Assembly (NCBI GenBank): GCA_963575745.1
Contig: CAUYUJ010003377.1
Coordinates: 1-64,000 of the forward strand
Reading direction: 5' to 3'
DNA length: 64,000 bases
Source of the DNA: Prorocentrum cordatum
Taxonomy: Eukaryota; Sar; Dinophyceae; Prorocentrales; Prorocentraceae
The notes under the pieces are model-generated. The model was not told the DNA's origin. It worked only from the letters and a program-made list of their open reading frames with translations, and ran no database searches. The translations under genes were made by a program, and so were the position numbers. Numbering within the stretch: position 1 is the first letter of the stretch; every line of letters begins with the position of its first letter. Positions 35,771 to 47,175 of the stretch are shown here, in pieces.

Positions 35771-36117
35771 ATCAGAGGGCGCCAACTGTACGCCAGCAGT
35801 GGTCCCGGCCAGGCTCGTCCCGGGCCCAGGGTCGGTGTCTATGCCCTCCTGGCTTGGGCTGGCAGGCATATTTGCGCGGCCATCGTGCTAGGACAAGGAA
35901 CGCCAAATGAGCGACGCAGGGGCCGTTCTGGCCACGGCCAGCCTCGGCTTCGAATCGAGCCCCCGACCTATATCCAGGGAACGGGCTGAAAACCCGAGCT
36001 AATCCTGAGCCCGATGATGCATTTGTCTCAGCGCCTTGACTGTACACCGATTTTGGGTCCAGCATCGGCACGACCATGATCGGTGTAGGTGTAGAGCTGA
36101 TGCCCTCCGATCTTCAC

Positions 36118-36196
36118 TGCCGAGCGGACGACGTCGACGGCCAGGCGCAGGCCAGCGCGGACCGGCACCCAGCGTGACGTTACATCTTTGGAGGAC
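36118..36196 (-). CDS. Possible internal exon, helical-repeat protein
   Basis: The acceptor is CAAG|G and a GT donor follows TCGGCA. It encodes SSKDVTSRWVPVRAGLRLAV and then DVVRSA. GC3 bias is good in the second half and weaker at the start. Similarity to the other exons is by helix pattern only. Confidence 0.3.
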
Positions 36197-36364
36197 CTTG
36201 CCTGTCCCATCGCGGCAACCATCCGTGTCGCATCCATATCGGATCCATGTCGAATGCGTCGAATACGTTCTGATGAGACGTCGGATCCGTCTAGAAACCA
36301 CGTCGAAGTCACGTCGAATCCGCGTCGAACACACGTCGGAGCAAAAGAAGAGACCGCCATTTAC

Positions 36365-36500
36365 CCAGACCCCCGACGTCATGATGTTTTCACGACGTCG
36401 ACCCCCGGCGGCCTGGGCCCCTTCCCCCGGACAGGTTCTTCGTCCTGAGTGGTTTTGTCCGACGGTCCCGAGGCCTGGTGAGGACTCCCCGAGTTCGAAA
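36365..36500 (+). repeat. SINE-like dispersed repeat
   Basis: Begins CCCGACGTCATGATGTTTTC; its 3' part merges with the CCGACCCTGTCGGCG start of the adjacent tandem array. Confidence 0.45.
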
Positions 36501-37225
36501 ATCCGCCGACCCTGTCGGCGTGTGTGAGGGGCTTTTCCGTTCGAGCCGTCATCTCCGTTATTCTTTGTACTCGTCGTCTCTGTCCTGCGCCCCAGCCGCC
36601 CGAGCCGCGCCCGAGCCGCTCGAGCCAAGCCGACCTTGAGCAACGTCGTAACTCAGTCGAAGGGAAGCCCCTTCCCTTTCCCTTCCCCGCCGGGAGGGGG
36701 GGGGGGTATCGACCCCCCCCCCGGGTCAGATACGACGCCCCCTCCCCGTACCGACCTTGAGCAACGTCGTCATTCAGTCGAAGGGAAGCCCCTTCCCTTT
36801 GATCCCTTCCCCGCCGGGAGGGGGGGGGGGGTATCGACCCCCCCCCCCGGGTCAGATGCGACGCCCCCCCCCCCCCCGTACCGACCTTGAGCAACGTCGT
36901 AATTCAGTCGAAGGGAAGCCCCTTCCCTTTGATCCCTTCCCCGCCGGGAGGGGGGGGGGGGTATCGACCCCCCCCTGGTCTGTCGGCGTGTGTGAGGGGC
37001 TTTTCCGTTCGAGCCGTCATCTCCGTTATTCTTTGTACTCGTCGTCTCTGTCCTGCGCCCCAGCCGCCCGAGCCGCGCCCGAGCCGCTCGAGCCAAGCCG
37101 ACCTTGAGCAACGTCGTAATTCAGTCGAAGGGAAGCCCCTTCCCTTTGATCCCTTCCCCGCCGGGAGGGGGGGGGGGTAGCGACCCCCCCCCCGGGTCAG
37201 ATACGATGCCCCCCCCGTACCGACC
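36500..37225 (+). repeat. Tandem array 1 (121-130 bp units)
   Basis: Four units anchored on CGACCTTGAGCAACGTCGTA (36631, 36752, 36882, 37099). Each unit carries AGTCGAAGGGAAGCCCC and a long G run. A leader with GTCGGCGTGTGTGAGGGGC occurs at 36506 and again at 36980. Confidence 0.85.
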
Positions 37226-38784
37226 GCGATGCGGCCGCCGCGGACGCCGCAGCCGCATCGCGGCTGCATCTTCCGCCCGAAAGGTGCGGAAGGTGCAGGT
37301 CAATGCCTTCCCACTTCCCCCGTAACTACCCACCACGCCCCCCCAAACCCAACCCGAAGCCGCCGTTGGGCCTGCGAGGCTCCAGCGGGGGGACGCTCTG
37401 GAGCATCGAGAAGCACAGAGTACCACCTTGTTACCCCCGAACCAACCCGACATGTGTGGGGGGGGGGGGTCTGGAACCTTCGGGCTGGGCGGGGGTGGCC
37501 TGGGAAGTCGTGGGCTCCCGTCTTTTGCCAGGTCTCCCCCGACCAGTCCGGCAGTGCGGCGCTCCTGCCATGGCGATCGCCATCGGCAAGCGCAGAGGGC
37601 ACCGCGCGCGCGTGCCCCAAGGCAGGCGGGCGGGCGGCGGCAGATAGCAGACAAGGGGCAGAGGAGGAGGGGGAACCCAAAGATACCAATACCGCTACGG
37701 TGCAGCCGGACCTAGGCCAGAAGAACATCCTTCAAGAACATGAGACCCTCCCCAGGGCGCACGCAAGACATGAGGGTACCCTCCCCGAACCGACCTCGAT
37801 CGTATACTTCAGTCCGTCTGTAGGTTCACGCAACGTCGGCGCGCGCACAGGTTTTTCACACCGCGTCGACCTTTCAACCTTGAACCGGTCGCGGTCCCGA
37901 TCGTTCAAGGTTGAATTACGTCGGGTCCAGTGGCGGCACCGTGTCCCTCGGTGCTTCCGCGTCGCAGAATTCAACCTGAGCCGCCTGCGCTGGCGTCGCC
38001 AGTGCGCCAACGCCGCATGAACCTTCTCCCCGGACCTCTCCCAATTTGCCTTCTGACTAGAAGGTTTCGCGCCCGATTCAGCCGTGGAGCCGAGGGCTTC
38101 CCAGGAGGCCCCGAGAGGCGAAAACGACGGCCACCTCCTCCTCCTCCTCCTCCTCCTCCTCCTCTTCCTCCTCCTCCTCCTCCTCCTCCTCCTCTTCCTC
38201 CTCCTCATTCTCCTCCTCCTCCTCCTCCTTCTTCACCTCCTCCTCCTCCTCCTCTTCCGTCTCCTCCTCCTCCTCCTTCTCCTCCTCCTCCTCCTCCTCC
38301 TCCTTCTCCTCCTCCGCTTCCTCCTTCTCTTCCTCCTCCTCTTTCTCCTTCTCCTCCTCCTCCTCCTCCTCCTCCTCCTCGGAACGGCCCGAATAACAAA
38401 GCTTCGTGTTAGCATAAAGAGGGGGAACATCAACCTAGAATCGGCGATACATCGTCGATAGATCGGCGATAGGCGATAAGCCCCCGATATGTTTCCAGGC
38501 AGGTTGGGGCTATTGGGCTTCCATCGGCGATCAATGAGCGATGAGTGATCGATGCATCTCCCCCTCTGCCTACTTCGCCGCTGCGAAGGTTCGGGCAAAA
38601 TGCGGCGCCTCCCGTTAGGCGACGGGGCTCAGGCACAACGCGCTGCGCCCGCGACAAGAGAGGAGACGTCAAAAGGGCCCGTTAGGCCGCGGGGCCCCAG
38701 CACAATGATCTGTTGAAGCATTGTTTTGCCCAAGTCTCGGGCGGAACCACCCCCTCGAATTCGAACCCGACAGTTACGAAATCC
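37226..38784. other. Inter-array spacer with CTC tract
   Basis: A dispersed repeat (GAACATCC to CCCCGAACCGACCTCGAT) is at 37715-37830 and (CTC)n at 38130-38390. A minus frame near 37.6 kb looks mildly exon-like but lacks an AG|G acceptor. CGATACATCGTCGATAGATCGGCGATA-like words, all variants of ATCGGCGATA, lie at 38440-38545. Confidence 0.45.
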
Positions 38785-40165
38785 GCCGACCCTGTCGGCG
38801 TGTGTGAGGGGCTTTTCCGTTCGAGCCGTCATCTCCGTCGTTCTTTGTACTCGTCGTCTCTGTCCTTCCCTTTCCCTGGGAGACCTCTTCCCCTGGGCTC
38901 CAGCCAAGCCGACCTTGAGCAACCTCGTAATTGAGTCGAAGGGAAGCCCCTTCCCTTTGATCCCTCCCCCGCCGGGAGGGGGGGGGGGTAGCGACCCCCC
39001 CCCCGGGTCAGATACGACGCCCCCCCCTGGGACTCCTTCTTCCCCTGACGCCCAGATCCACCCCCCCCCGAGATACGACGCCCCCCTGGGACTCCTCTTC
39101 CCCTGGGCTCCAGCCAAGCCGACCTTGAGCAACCGTAATTTGAGTCGAAGAGTCGAAGGGAAGCCCCTTCCCTTTGATCCCTCCCCCGCCGGGAGGGGGG
39201 GGGGGTAGCGACCCCCCCCCGGGTCAGATACGACGCCCCCCCCTGGGACTCCTCTTCCCCTGGGCTCCAGCCAAGCCGACCTTGAGCAACCTCGTAATTG
39301 AGTCGAAGGGAAGCCCCTTCCCTTTGATCCCTCCCCCGCCGGGAGGGGGGGGGGGTAGCGACCCCCCCCCCGGGTCAGATACGACGCCCCCCCCTGGGAC
39401 TCCTCTTCCCCTGGGCTCCAGCCAAGCCGACCTTGAGCAAGCCAAGCCGACCTTGAGCAACCTCGTAATTGAGTCGAAGGGAAGCCCCTTCCCTTTGATC
39501 CCTCCCCCGCCGGGAGGGGGGGGGGTAGCGACCCCCCCCCGGGTCAGATACGACGCCCCCCCCTGGGACTCCTCTTCCCCTGGGCTCCAGCCAAGCCGAC
39601 CTTGAGCAACCTCGTAATTGAGTCGAAGGGAAGCCCCTTCCCTTTGATCCCTCCCCCGCCGGGAGGGGGGGGGGGTAGCGACCCCCCCCCCGGGTCAGAT
39701 ACGACGCCCCCCCCTGGGACTCCTCTTCCCCTGGGCTCCAGCCAAGCCGACCTTGAGCAACCTCGTAATTGAGTCGAAGGGAAGCCCCTTCCCTTTGATC
39801 CCTCCCCCGCCGGGAGGGGGGGGGGGGTAGCGACCAGATACGACGCCCCCCCTGGGTAGCCATACGACGACCCACCCGAGATACGACGCCCCCCCCCGTA
39901 CCGACCTTGAGCAACGTCGTAATTGAATCGAAGGAAGCCCCTTCCCTTTGATCCCTCCCCCGCCGGGAGGGGGGGGGGGGGTAGCGGGGGGAGGTAGCGA
40001 CCCCCCCCCCGGGTCAGATACGACGCCCCCCCCCCGTACCGACCTTGAGCAACGTCGTAATTGAGTCGAAGGGAAGCCCCTTCCCTTTCCCTTCCCCGAC
40101 GGGGGGGGGAGGGGGGGTCCCGGGGGGGGTCCCGGGGGAGTCCCGGGGAAGTCCCGGGTCAGATA
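38785..40165 (+). repeat. Tandem array 2 (about 138-210 bp units)
   Basis: Same unit as array 1 (anchors at 38910, 39120, 39277, 39428, 39448, 39597, 39748, 39902, 40040) with an added CTGGGACTCCTCTTCCCCTG segment. It begins with the same GTCGGCGTGTGTGAGGGGC leader. Confidence 0.85.
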
Positions 40166-40565
40166 CGACACCTCCCTCCCCCACCTTCTCGTCCTTCTCC
40201 CCGTTCCCCCAAACCATCCCACAGCCCGTGCCTCTTGCTGCGCATTGCGAACAGGGTCGGCGGCACCGGCCGTAAGGCCTTCGCAATAGAGGAAGGCCTC
40301 CTGTCGCATTTTTTCCGGCGGTGGACAAAACTCCCTTTAGTAGACCACCCTTTCATGAAAACGGCCTAAGACCGAAACCGACGGACCTGGATCCACAAAA
40401 ATGACGGCCGCGACGCCCTCTCGCGAACCGAAAACGGCCAATTCGCTAATCGACGTGTCAGGGTAGGAGGTCTATCAACCTCCGATTTTTTCATGACTCG
40501 AGGGGCGGGTATAGAGGAGGAACGGCCCCCCGAAGATGCAGAGGAACCGGTGCATGGGGCGGGCG

Positions 40566-40615
40566 CGCTGCCGCCGGCGCCGGGGCGGCCGAGGAGGTGC
40601 GGCAACGCCGACGAC
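40566..40615 (-). CDS. Possible exon or decayed copy of the 41.85-kb exon
   Basis: The acceptor is AG|GTCG. The frame gives SALPHLLGRPGAGGSAPAP, matching ALPHLRRSDAGEGAPAP of the exon at 41.85 kb at both DNA and protein level. It may be a used exon or a duplicated remnant. Confidence 0.3.
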
Positions 40616-40699
40616 CTCGACGGCGACCCCCAAGCGAGCGCACCGGCGCAGGCCGGCACACAGCGGCCAACCCATGACACGCGACGGTCTGATTTGTTC

Positions 40700-41700
40700 A
40701 ACCCGCCGCCCCGGAGCTCGGCTACACGCAAGAGTGACCCATAGGCAGGGCTGACCTCTGGTGCGCGGCGAAACGGGGGCGCGTGGTGCCGAAGCCCGGG
40801 CACACGAGCCGCTGCTGCCGCTCAGCGTGCAGCGATCGGGAAGCCCCATTGGGCCCGCAGCAAAGGTCACTCTGGCGAAAAGTAACTCCTACGTGTAGCC
40901 CATAGCCCATAGAGCTCCCGACCCCTTCCCCAGGGGTGGCTTCTTGTCCCGGATCCGTTTTTGATGGCCCCTGTCGTTGGCAGAACTGGGTTTAGTGGAA
41001 CCTGGTTTAGTAGTGATTTGTACCGGGTGTGCCCCCCCGCCCCATTTCCACTAAACGGAACTGCCGTCGCCCGAAAAACACCAGTTACGGCAAACCTGAT
41101 TTATGGAATCTGGGCAATTGAGGGGCCCCGGGGCCCTACCACTAAGCGGGTCCCCTTACCCGGGATCCTGGCTATACCCGACCCTGGTCCCGCCAGAGGT
41201 CCCAGACGGCCGAAATCTAAAAGAAACGCGGGGAATAGAAGAAACATCCCGTCGGAGATTCGGGGGTCCCAAAACCGTGTGGTGACGGACCGCGCGGTGA
41301 CCTTGGAACCCCCAACGACCTCACCGCGCGGTCCGCCACCGCGCGGCCTATTGCGACCTTCGGCCGCCCGAGCAAACCTCGGATCACGACGCGAGCTCCA
41401 AAACCGTGCGGTGACCCCGAGCCCCGACTGACTCACCACTCGGTGTTGAGCAGGGACCGACCGTCCCGGCATTCCTACAGGCCTACCACGACAGGTTCTT
41501 AGACCCCAGAAATGTTCTAAGAACAAAAGCAGTGTTCTTAGAACACAAGCGCGATGTGTTGAAACGAGATAGTCTGAGCAAGAACTGTTCTAAGAAAAGT
41601 TTGTGCAGACCACAAAAGGTTCTCAGAATATGTTTTGGTAGGCCTATAGGCAAACCAGGGCGCACCGCCGCTGCTTGACGGTGTGGTCACCACATCGCTT
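40700..41700. other. Spacer with small palindromes
   Basis: Imperfect 20-bp inverted repeat around TTTAGTGGAA (40978-41000 with 41048-41068). Perfect 14-bp hairpin GGACCGCGCGGTGA/TCACCGCGCGGTCC at 41287-41336. Cluster of TGTTCTAAGAAC-type palindromes at 41490-41640. No gene. Confidence 0.5.
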
Positions 41701-41799
41701 GGGGGGGCCCCGCCGGCGCCGGAGCGGCGGCGGTGCGGCGGTGCGGCGGCGGCCAGGCCGCGGGCGCAGCAGCGGCGGCGGCCGGTGGGGCGGGCGCGC

Positions 41800-41908
41800 C
41801 CTCGCCGGCGTCGGAGCGGCGGAGGTGCGGCAGCGCGGCGACGGCCAGGCCGTGGAAGGCGCTGGCGCAGTCCAGCTTGGGGCCCTCCGTGGCGCTGGTG
41901 GTGTCTCC
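41800..41908 (-). CDS. Predicted internal exon, helical-repeat protein
   Basis: The acceptor is CGACAG|GGA and a GC donor follows GAGG. The frame gives LDCASAFHGLAVAALPHLRR with every third position G or C. A diverged tandem copy (period about 92 bp) follows at 41705-41760, and another related copy lies at 40.6 kb, suggesting local exon duplication. Confidence 0.55.
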
Positions 41909-42238
41909 CTGTCGGCCGGCGGGCGCGGCCGGGAGGGATTAAAGCCAGGCCTAAGACAGAAGAGCATCCTGACCCTCCGCCAGCCACAACACACAAAACA
42001 TCCTCGGGAACCCTCCCAGGGAAGCACGAGAGCATCCAGCAGACACGAAGAACACTAGGGCACCCTCCCCGAACCGACCTCGATTTTATACCTCGGTCCG
42101 ACTGTGCTGTTCTGTTCATGTGCGCGCGGGCCTAAATTCTCGACGACGGCGCGCTGTTCGCAAGGGCGAGGGCGGGGAACACACGGGGGCTTGGCGCCCC
42201 CCTGAGGCCCCCCCAAACCGGCCGATCTCGGCGCGTTC

Positions 42239-42333
42239 TCCCCCGACGCGCTGGCTGCAGCATCTCCAGTGTGATCTCCATCGACCGATATTTTGGCCAG
42301 CGCCCGCACAATCCAAGCCAGATGCAGTCCTCC
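42239..42333 (-). CDS. Predicted internal exon, helical-repeat protein
   Basis: The acceptor is TCGCAG|GGA. It encodes LHLAWIVRALAKISVDGDH, matching the 'LAW.xRALAKxxxxD' pattern of helical RNA-binding repeats. The donor was not identified, so the end is approximate. The next predicted exon lies only about 330 bp downstream. Confidence 0.5.
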
Positions 42334-42399
42334 CTGCGACGCGGGCTTGCGAGGGCAAGCGCGGGCGGCCCAAATAGGCGAAGGCAGCCGAACCACATA

Positions 42400-42963
42400 A
42401 ACTTGTGAGCCTCTATTTCGCGAACGCGGAGTATTTCATGAATGCAGTGGCGGACCCACTTCGGTGGCGATCGTCCGTGCTAATTTTTACCAAGAGAACC
42501 GCCAGCAGAGATGACAATCACACTGAGTGAGAACTGCATTGCCTGTGCGCCCTGGCAGGAGGTAAGACTTTTCAATGCTGTCCAGTTCCTTTCTCCCCTC
42601 CTCCCTTCTCCTCCCCCCCTCCCCCCCCCCTCCACGAACGTGCGCTGCATAGTTCCCGCTGCGCTAACTCGCGCGGAATTTCCTCTGTCCACGAGCTTAT
42701 GAAATACGGCTGTTCGTTCGATCACCCACACAACGTGTTGTGCCCCAGTGCGGGGTCACAGGTCGATCCTCTCGTGGTCCTGGAGGGGCGAGTCTTCCGA
42801 AAGCTTCTCTGGCTAGCCCTCTCTGAGCCACCTGAGGCTTTCCTAAGGCCTCCAGAAGCCTTACGAAGCCCGCGGCCAGGCGCTACCCTAGGTCACTTAC
42901 ATCCCGCGGCTTGTTTTGTTTGCTTTGTGTCTGACATGTGTGTGTATATCTATACAGATATAC

Positions 42964-42999
<36 letters not shown>

Positions 43000-44700
43000 A
43001 TATATATATATATATGCACATATATATGTGTATAAATGTATATATAGATATATATCACAAGCCTTATACAGACAAATAGATGAGTCACATGTCTCGTGAT
43101 GGTGGGGACTTTTGAAAATTGCTACTCGTAGAAGATCTAGGTTGGACGTGTCTGAATGTGCACGTGCTCACAGCAAACAGGATACTTTTAGATGCCCGTG
43201 GGGGCCCGTGGGGAGGCCGCCCCCAGCTGCGCGCGCCAGCCCCAGCCCTGCGAGCTCACAGCGTGCCGCTCCGCTCCTCGCGGCGGGACACGTAGACGGA
43301 CACGGAAACGGCGCCCACTCGTCCCACGGGACGGCCCCACGAGGGGCTGGGCGGCGATGCCTCGGCGCCTCGGCGGGAGGCTGGGACAAGATCAGGGCAT
43401 TGGTGCCTGGGGATCCGGACATGGTCAGCGTGTCGCGCCGAAGAGCGTGGTGGCCAGAACCAGCGGCGCGACACGCCAAGCACGAGTTCGAGACCGTAGC
43501 CATCCAACGCCAGGACTGATCTGGCAACGCGCGGTGCCCTGGGAACTGTGGCCAGCAAGCGGCGCGTAAGAGCGTCTTGTGCCCGCGCCCCTCCTTACAC
43601 GTGGCCACCGCCCGGGGAGCCGGTCTTCCTGGACCCCAGGGGGCGGCGGATGTGGATACAGTTGGGCATCAGGGGGTCAGAACTTGACACATGCATCGAC
43701 GATCGAGGCCCGATTGGCCAACTCCATCTCCTACGCCCCCCCGTGGACGGCTGGCGTTCGAGGACCCATGTTTTCTGAACCTGCCTTTACGTTGGGGAGC
43801 TCTTTCTGGCCCTACAGGGAGCCTGTGGAGGCCTCGGGAGACCACTCGAGACTCACACCTGTGGGCTCAGAAGAATAACGCTGGGGCTTTTTGCCGCATG
43901 CGCTCGGCCGCCTCCGGGGCCAGGGCCATCCAAAGCCAGCGCGGGGTGAAACAACAGAAGTCCTGGGGAAGGAGTCGAGAGCTCCAGTGGCCGGCGGCCC
44001 GAAGGTCTGCGGGGGTGGAGGCGGAGGGACCTAATTGCGGCTGGTGAGAGCTGGAGCAGCGACTGCCCACAGCCTTTCTGACCTGCTTCACATGACGCAC
44101 AGCTGGTGCCAGCAGACCGGGGCATCTCAATGACCTACAGCACCGTCGGCCCTCCATGCCACACTGCTCCAGACAGCAGCGAAAGAGCGAAACGCAAGCA
44201 GACAAAGAGTTGCCTCTCGTTGGGGGCACCAGTGCTGGCCCCCCGGGTGCGGTCGTGCGTGCGGAGCGGTTGATGCAAGGACCCCTTGCTCTCCCGAAGA
44301 GTCCAACGCCGACCAATCAGACCACGCCACGTGGAGGAGGGGAGGCCAATGCATGCTTCGTGGCCGCCGCCCGACGACACGAGATCCTCCCGAAAGTGCT
44401 GAGAGGCCGTCGACGCCACGTTGATTAGTTAATAAGTTGTTTGCACTCCTCAGAGGGGATACAGGATGCACAGATTCTTTCGCGGAGCACGCGCCCCAGA
44501 CAGCACCGCTGAACGCTGAGCCTCGAGGTTCGTGTCGTGGCCACGTCAGCGTTCGATTCTAGAAGACACCGTGTGCTTGCAACTTTCCGATAGCGCAGAT
44601 CGTTCGATGTCATCCTCTTCTGGTCTACTGGCGGCGTTCAACCTTGACCGCCCGCGTTGTGAGGCCGCCGCTTCAATGCGGCGCATATTTACCATATCCC
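42400..44700. other. Spacer with TA tract and dispersed repeats
   Basis: (TA)n-rich DNA lies at 42945-43062. Dispersed-repeat fragments are at 43340-43510 and 43600-43700. A weak minus-strand helix-like frame near 43.25 kb is not called. Confidence 0.4.
43900..44010 (-). repeat. SINE-like dispersed repeat, diverged
   Basis: Reverse-oriented copy recognised by AAGGAGTCGAGAGCTCCAG. Its minus-strand frame (WLWMALAPEAAERM) looked exon-like but is explained by the repeat. Confidence 0.4.
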
Positions 44701-44729
44701 ATCGCTCCACGTATCCAACCCTCCGAAAT

Positions 44730-44880
44730 CGTAATTCTTTCGCCACGACCCGCAGAAGTCCCCGGGGACCAGCTTTTCAACCCGAGTTGCTCTTCGACGG
44801 CCCTGGGGCCTGGTAGGGCCCCCCAGAAGCCGAAAATGGCGACAAACCTTTCGTCGTGATGTTTCCACTACGCTACGAGG
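44730..44880 (+). repeat. SINE-like dispersed repeat
   Basis: Contains CCGGGGACCAGCTTTTCAAC and ends AACCTTTCGTCGTGATG. Confidence 0.45.
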
Positions 44881-45099
44881 TGGGTTTTTCGGATTATGCA
44901 TCGGGCCTCTGGCGTCCATTCGAGACGACCTAGGCACCCCCAGAACGCTCTCGTCGAGGCGCAGCTGCTGGAAAGCAACCGAATGGAAAACCCGAGGGAA
45001 TGCACAAAAAAGTCAGGAAAACCCGAACCTCGAACGACACACGGCACGAGGTTGGCGAACATGTGTGCTCTCTTTCAGAATGATGCGGCGTAGGCGTTT

Positions 45100-45525
45100 C
45101 TTCTTTTCTGCGGGGCTTCCCCCCTCGCGCGCCAGCAGAGCCCCTGGCGCCACGACCCAGCATCTCGCTGCAACCCCCTAGCGAACAGGAACGCCATCCT
45201 TGCGACAGGGGGCCTTAACCAGCTTCGCACGGTTCACGGTGAGGGGCCTGGAGGACCACAAAATGGGGGCTACGGTGCCACGGTGGGCCACCGATTTCGG
45301 GGGCCCGGTATCTCTCAGCGGGCGTAGGAAGAATCCCATTGAGCTGTTACAGACAGGCTGTTTAGCGAGGGAACACAGTGGCGCTCGTACTGATTCTTTC
45401 TCTCCCTTCCCATCCTAGTGTTGCTCCCCTCCTCTCCTCCCCCTCCTCCTACACCATCTCCACGTGCTCATGCCCCTCCTCCTCCTCCTCCTCCTCCTCC
45501 TCCTCCTCCTCCTCCTCCTCCTCCC
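45100..45525. other. Spacer and CTC tract
   Basis: Mixed sequence with (CTC)n at 45476-45524. No gene seen. Confidence 0.5.
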
Positions 45526-45529
45526 GCGA

Positions 45530-45685
45530 CCTCCGACGTCGTGATACGCTCGTCACGTGGATCCCCAAAAGGCCCGACCGACCTCTTCTCCGGGACCAAC
45601 TTCTCATCCTGATCCGGTTTCGCGATCCCCGGGTCCAACAAGGGCCCCGGATGCCGAAAAGAGCAAAAACCTCCGTCTGTTGTTT
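45530..45685 (+). repeat. SINE-like dispersed repeat
   Basis: Starts CTCCGACGTCGTGATAC directly after a CTC tract and contains CTCCGGGACCAACTTCTC. Confidence 0.45.
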
Positions 45686-46154
45686 CTTTGCTGTTCCGCG
45701 ACGCCAAGGAGGTGCGGGGTCCCCCCCGAGACCAGAGCGACCATAGAGCTACAAACGGGATGGCAGATGAAGCGCCCGGCCTGGGTGGGCACGGGGGAGA
45801 TCGCCTCACGGCGGCTCGCGTGGCGGTGAGGGGGAAGGTGTACCCGAGCAGAGAAGGCGAAGCCAAGGGGCGAAGCCCAGGTTATGCCAAGAGGGGGTCA
45901 ATGGGAGGTCGCCACCTCGTCCATGAGGAGGAGGACGAGGAAACCTCTTGACCGCCAACCTCCCCAGAGCCCTCCAAAACGCACAAGGTCGTCCAATAAA
46001 CTCATCGACCCTAGAAACTCACACCCCGATCCTCTGGAGGAGCTGGCAACTCCCTAGTGGTGACTCCCATTGGCACTGCATGAGAAGAAGTGGTAGACAA
46101 GGTGTTGAAAACTAGGGGGAAAGGCAGACACCCCAGACCTCCGTGCCGTGAACT

Positions 46155-46310
46155 AAATCCCGACGGATCATGTTTTGCCATGTTCGATCTGGGGCCGCTT
46201 GCAGGGCCCCAGGACCGGCATCAAAACGACTCAGGATGCAAGCCGGTCCAGGGGAAGTGGTCTAGGCCCCTGGGGGTCTACGACGTGAACAAAAACACAC
46301 GACGTTGGAA
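46155..46310 (-). repeat. SINE-like dispersed repeat
   Basis: Reverse-oriented copy with CAAAACGACTCAGGATGC and GGGGGTCTACGACGTGAAC. Confidence 0.5.
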
Positions 46311-46584
46311 GTCTGTGGAGGGAGGGCACGAGGCGGACAGAGACCTCGAGGCTGGAGGAGAATCTGAGGGAAGAGGGAGGAGCAAGGATGATGAGGCGGG
46401 CTTCGAGGAGCGAAGGGAAAGAGAGAGGGTGACTGTACTGGCCTCCCACTGCTGCGTTACGCTCGACGCCGCCCTGGCCAGGCAGCGAACAGACGAGATC
46501 GCCTCCGCTACCTCCCGCTGACATCCGATGTTCGCATTGAGGGAGAACTGACGGATGGATGCGACGATAGCGAGCGCAGGGAAC

Positions 46585-46760
46585 CAGACCTCCGACGTCG
46601 TGTGTTTTTTCTCCTCAGCGTGGACACGCCCGCGGTGTCGACCCTTCTCCAGAGACCAGCTTGTCCTCCGGAATCGTTCTTTGCCGGCCCCGGGGCCCCG
46701 TAAAGTCCCCGAGAGGCTGAAAATGGCGACACATCTTCCGTCGCGAATCTTCACCACGCA
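46585..46760 (+). repeat. SINE-like dispersed repeat
   Basis: Diverged copy with CTCCGACGTCGTG at the start, CCAGAGACCAGCTTGTCC in the middle and CCGTCGCGAATCTTC at the end. Confidence 0.5.
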
Positions 46761-47040
46761 AGGAGCTGGGATTTTCAGGCCACATAATGGACCCCTGGCG
46801 TCCACCTCAAGACAAATTTGGGCACCCCAGGAACGCCCTCGACGAGGCGCAGCTCCTGAAACGCGTCTCGAGACTGGAAAACCCATGGGAGAATGTAAGG
46901 GGACGTCCGAAAACCTCGAACCTCGAGCGACACCGCGGGACGCTGCACTGATGCTCAAGGCGATGGAGGCCATGCGGAACAGGAAGGGGGGCGCCGCGGG
47001 GTCCAGCGCTTCTAGAGGGGAAAAGGGGGGCGGAGGCCTG

Positions 47041-47106
47041 CTGCCCGCAGCAGGGCCCGACGCCTACCCGGTGCCACCGACGGCGCGGCAGCGAGGCGCC
47101 AGACGC
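47041..47106 (-). CDS. Possible internal exon, helical-repeat protein
   Basis: The acceptor AG|GC has the same split-codon phase as the exons at 48.5, 33.8 and 21.8 kb. It encodes VWRLAAAPSVAPGRRRALL. GC3 bias is moderate. Adjacent plus-strand DNA (46935-47000) also has a coding-like frame with ALMLKAMEAMRNRK, so the strand is not settled here. Confidence 0.25.
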
Positions 47107-47175
47107 CTTTCAAAACGTTCAAGACTGAAGCAGCGTGATCAGACTGAAGCAGGCTGCCTACTCTTCTTCCGCCTC

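Noticed and set aside
37560-37660. Minus frame LLSAAARPPALGHARAV as an exon
   Set aside because: No usable acceptor and only moderate codon bias.
42945-43062. TA-rich tract as a promoter or origin
   Set aside because: It is a simple dinucleotide repeat like those at 6.3, 17.1, 28.1 and 48.1 kb, with no associated gene start.
43900-44010. Exon-like minus frame WLWMALAPEAAERM
   Set aside because: The DNA aligns with the SINE-like family, so the frame is a by-product of the repeat.
46920-47010. Plus-strand helix-like frame ALMLKAMEAMRNRK as an exon
   Set aside because: No AG|G acceptor precedes it, and an opposing minus-strand candidate with one lies next to it; left undecided rather than called.
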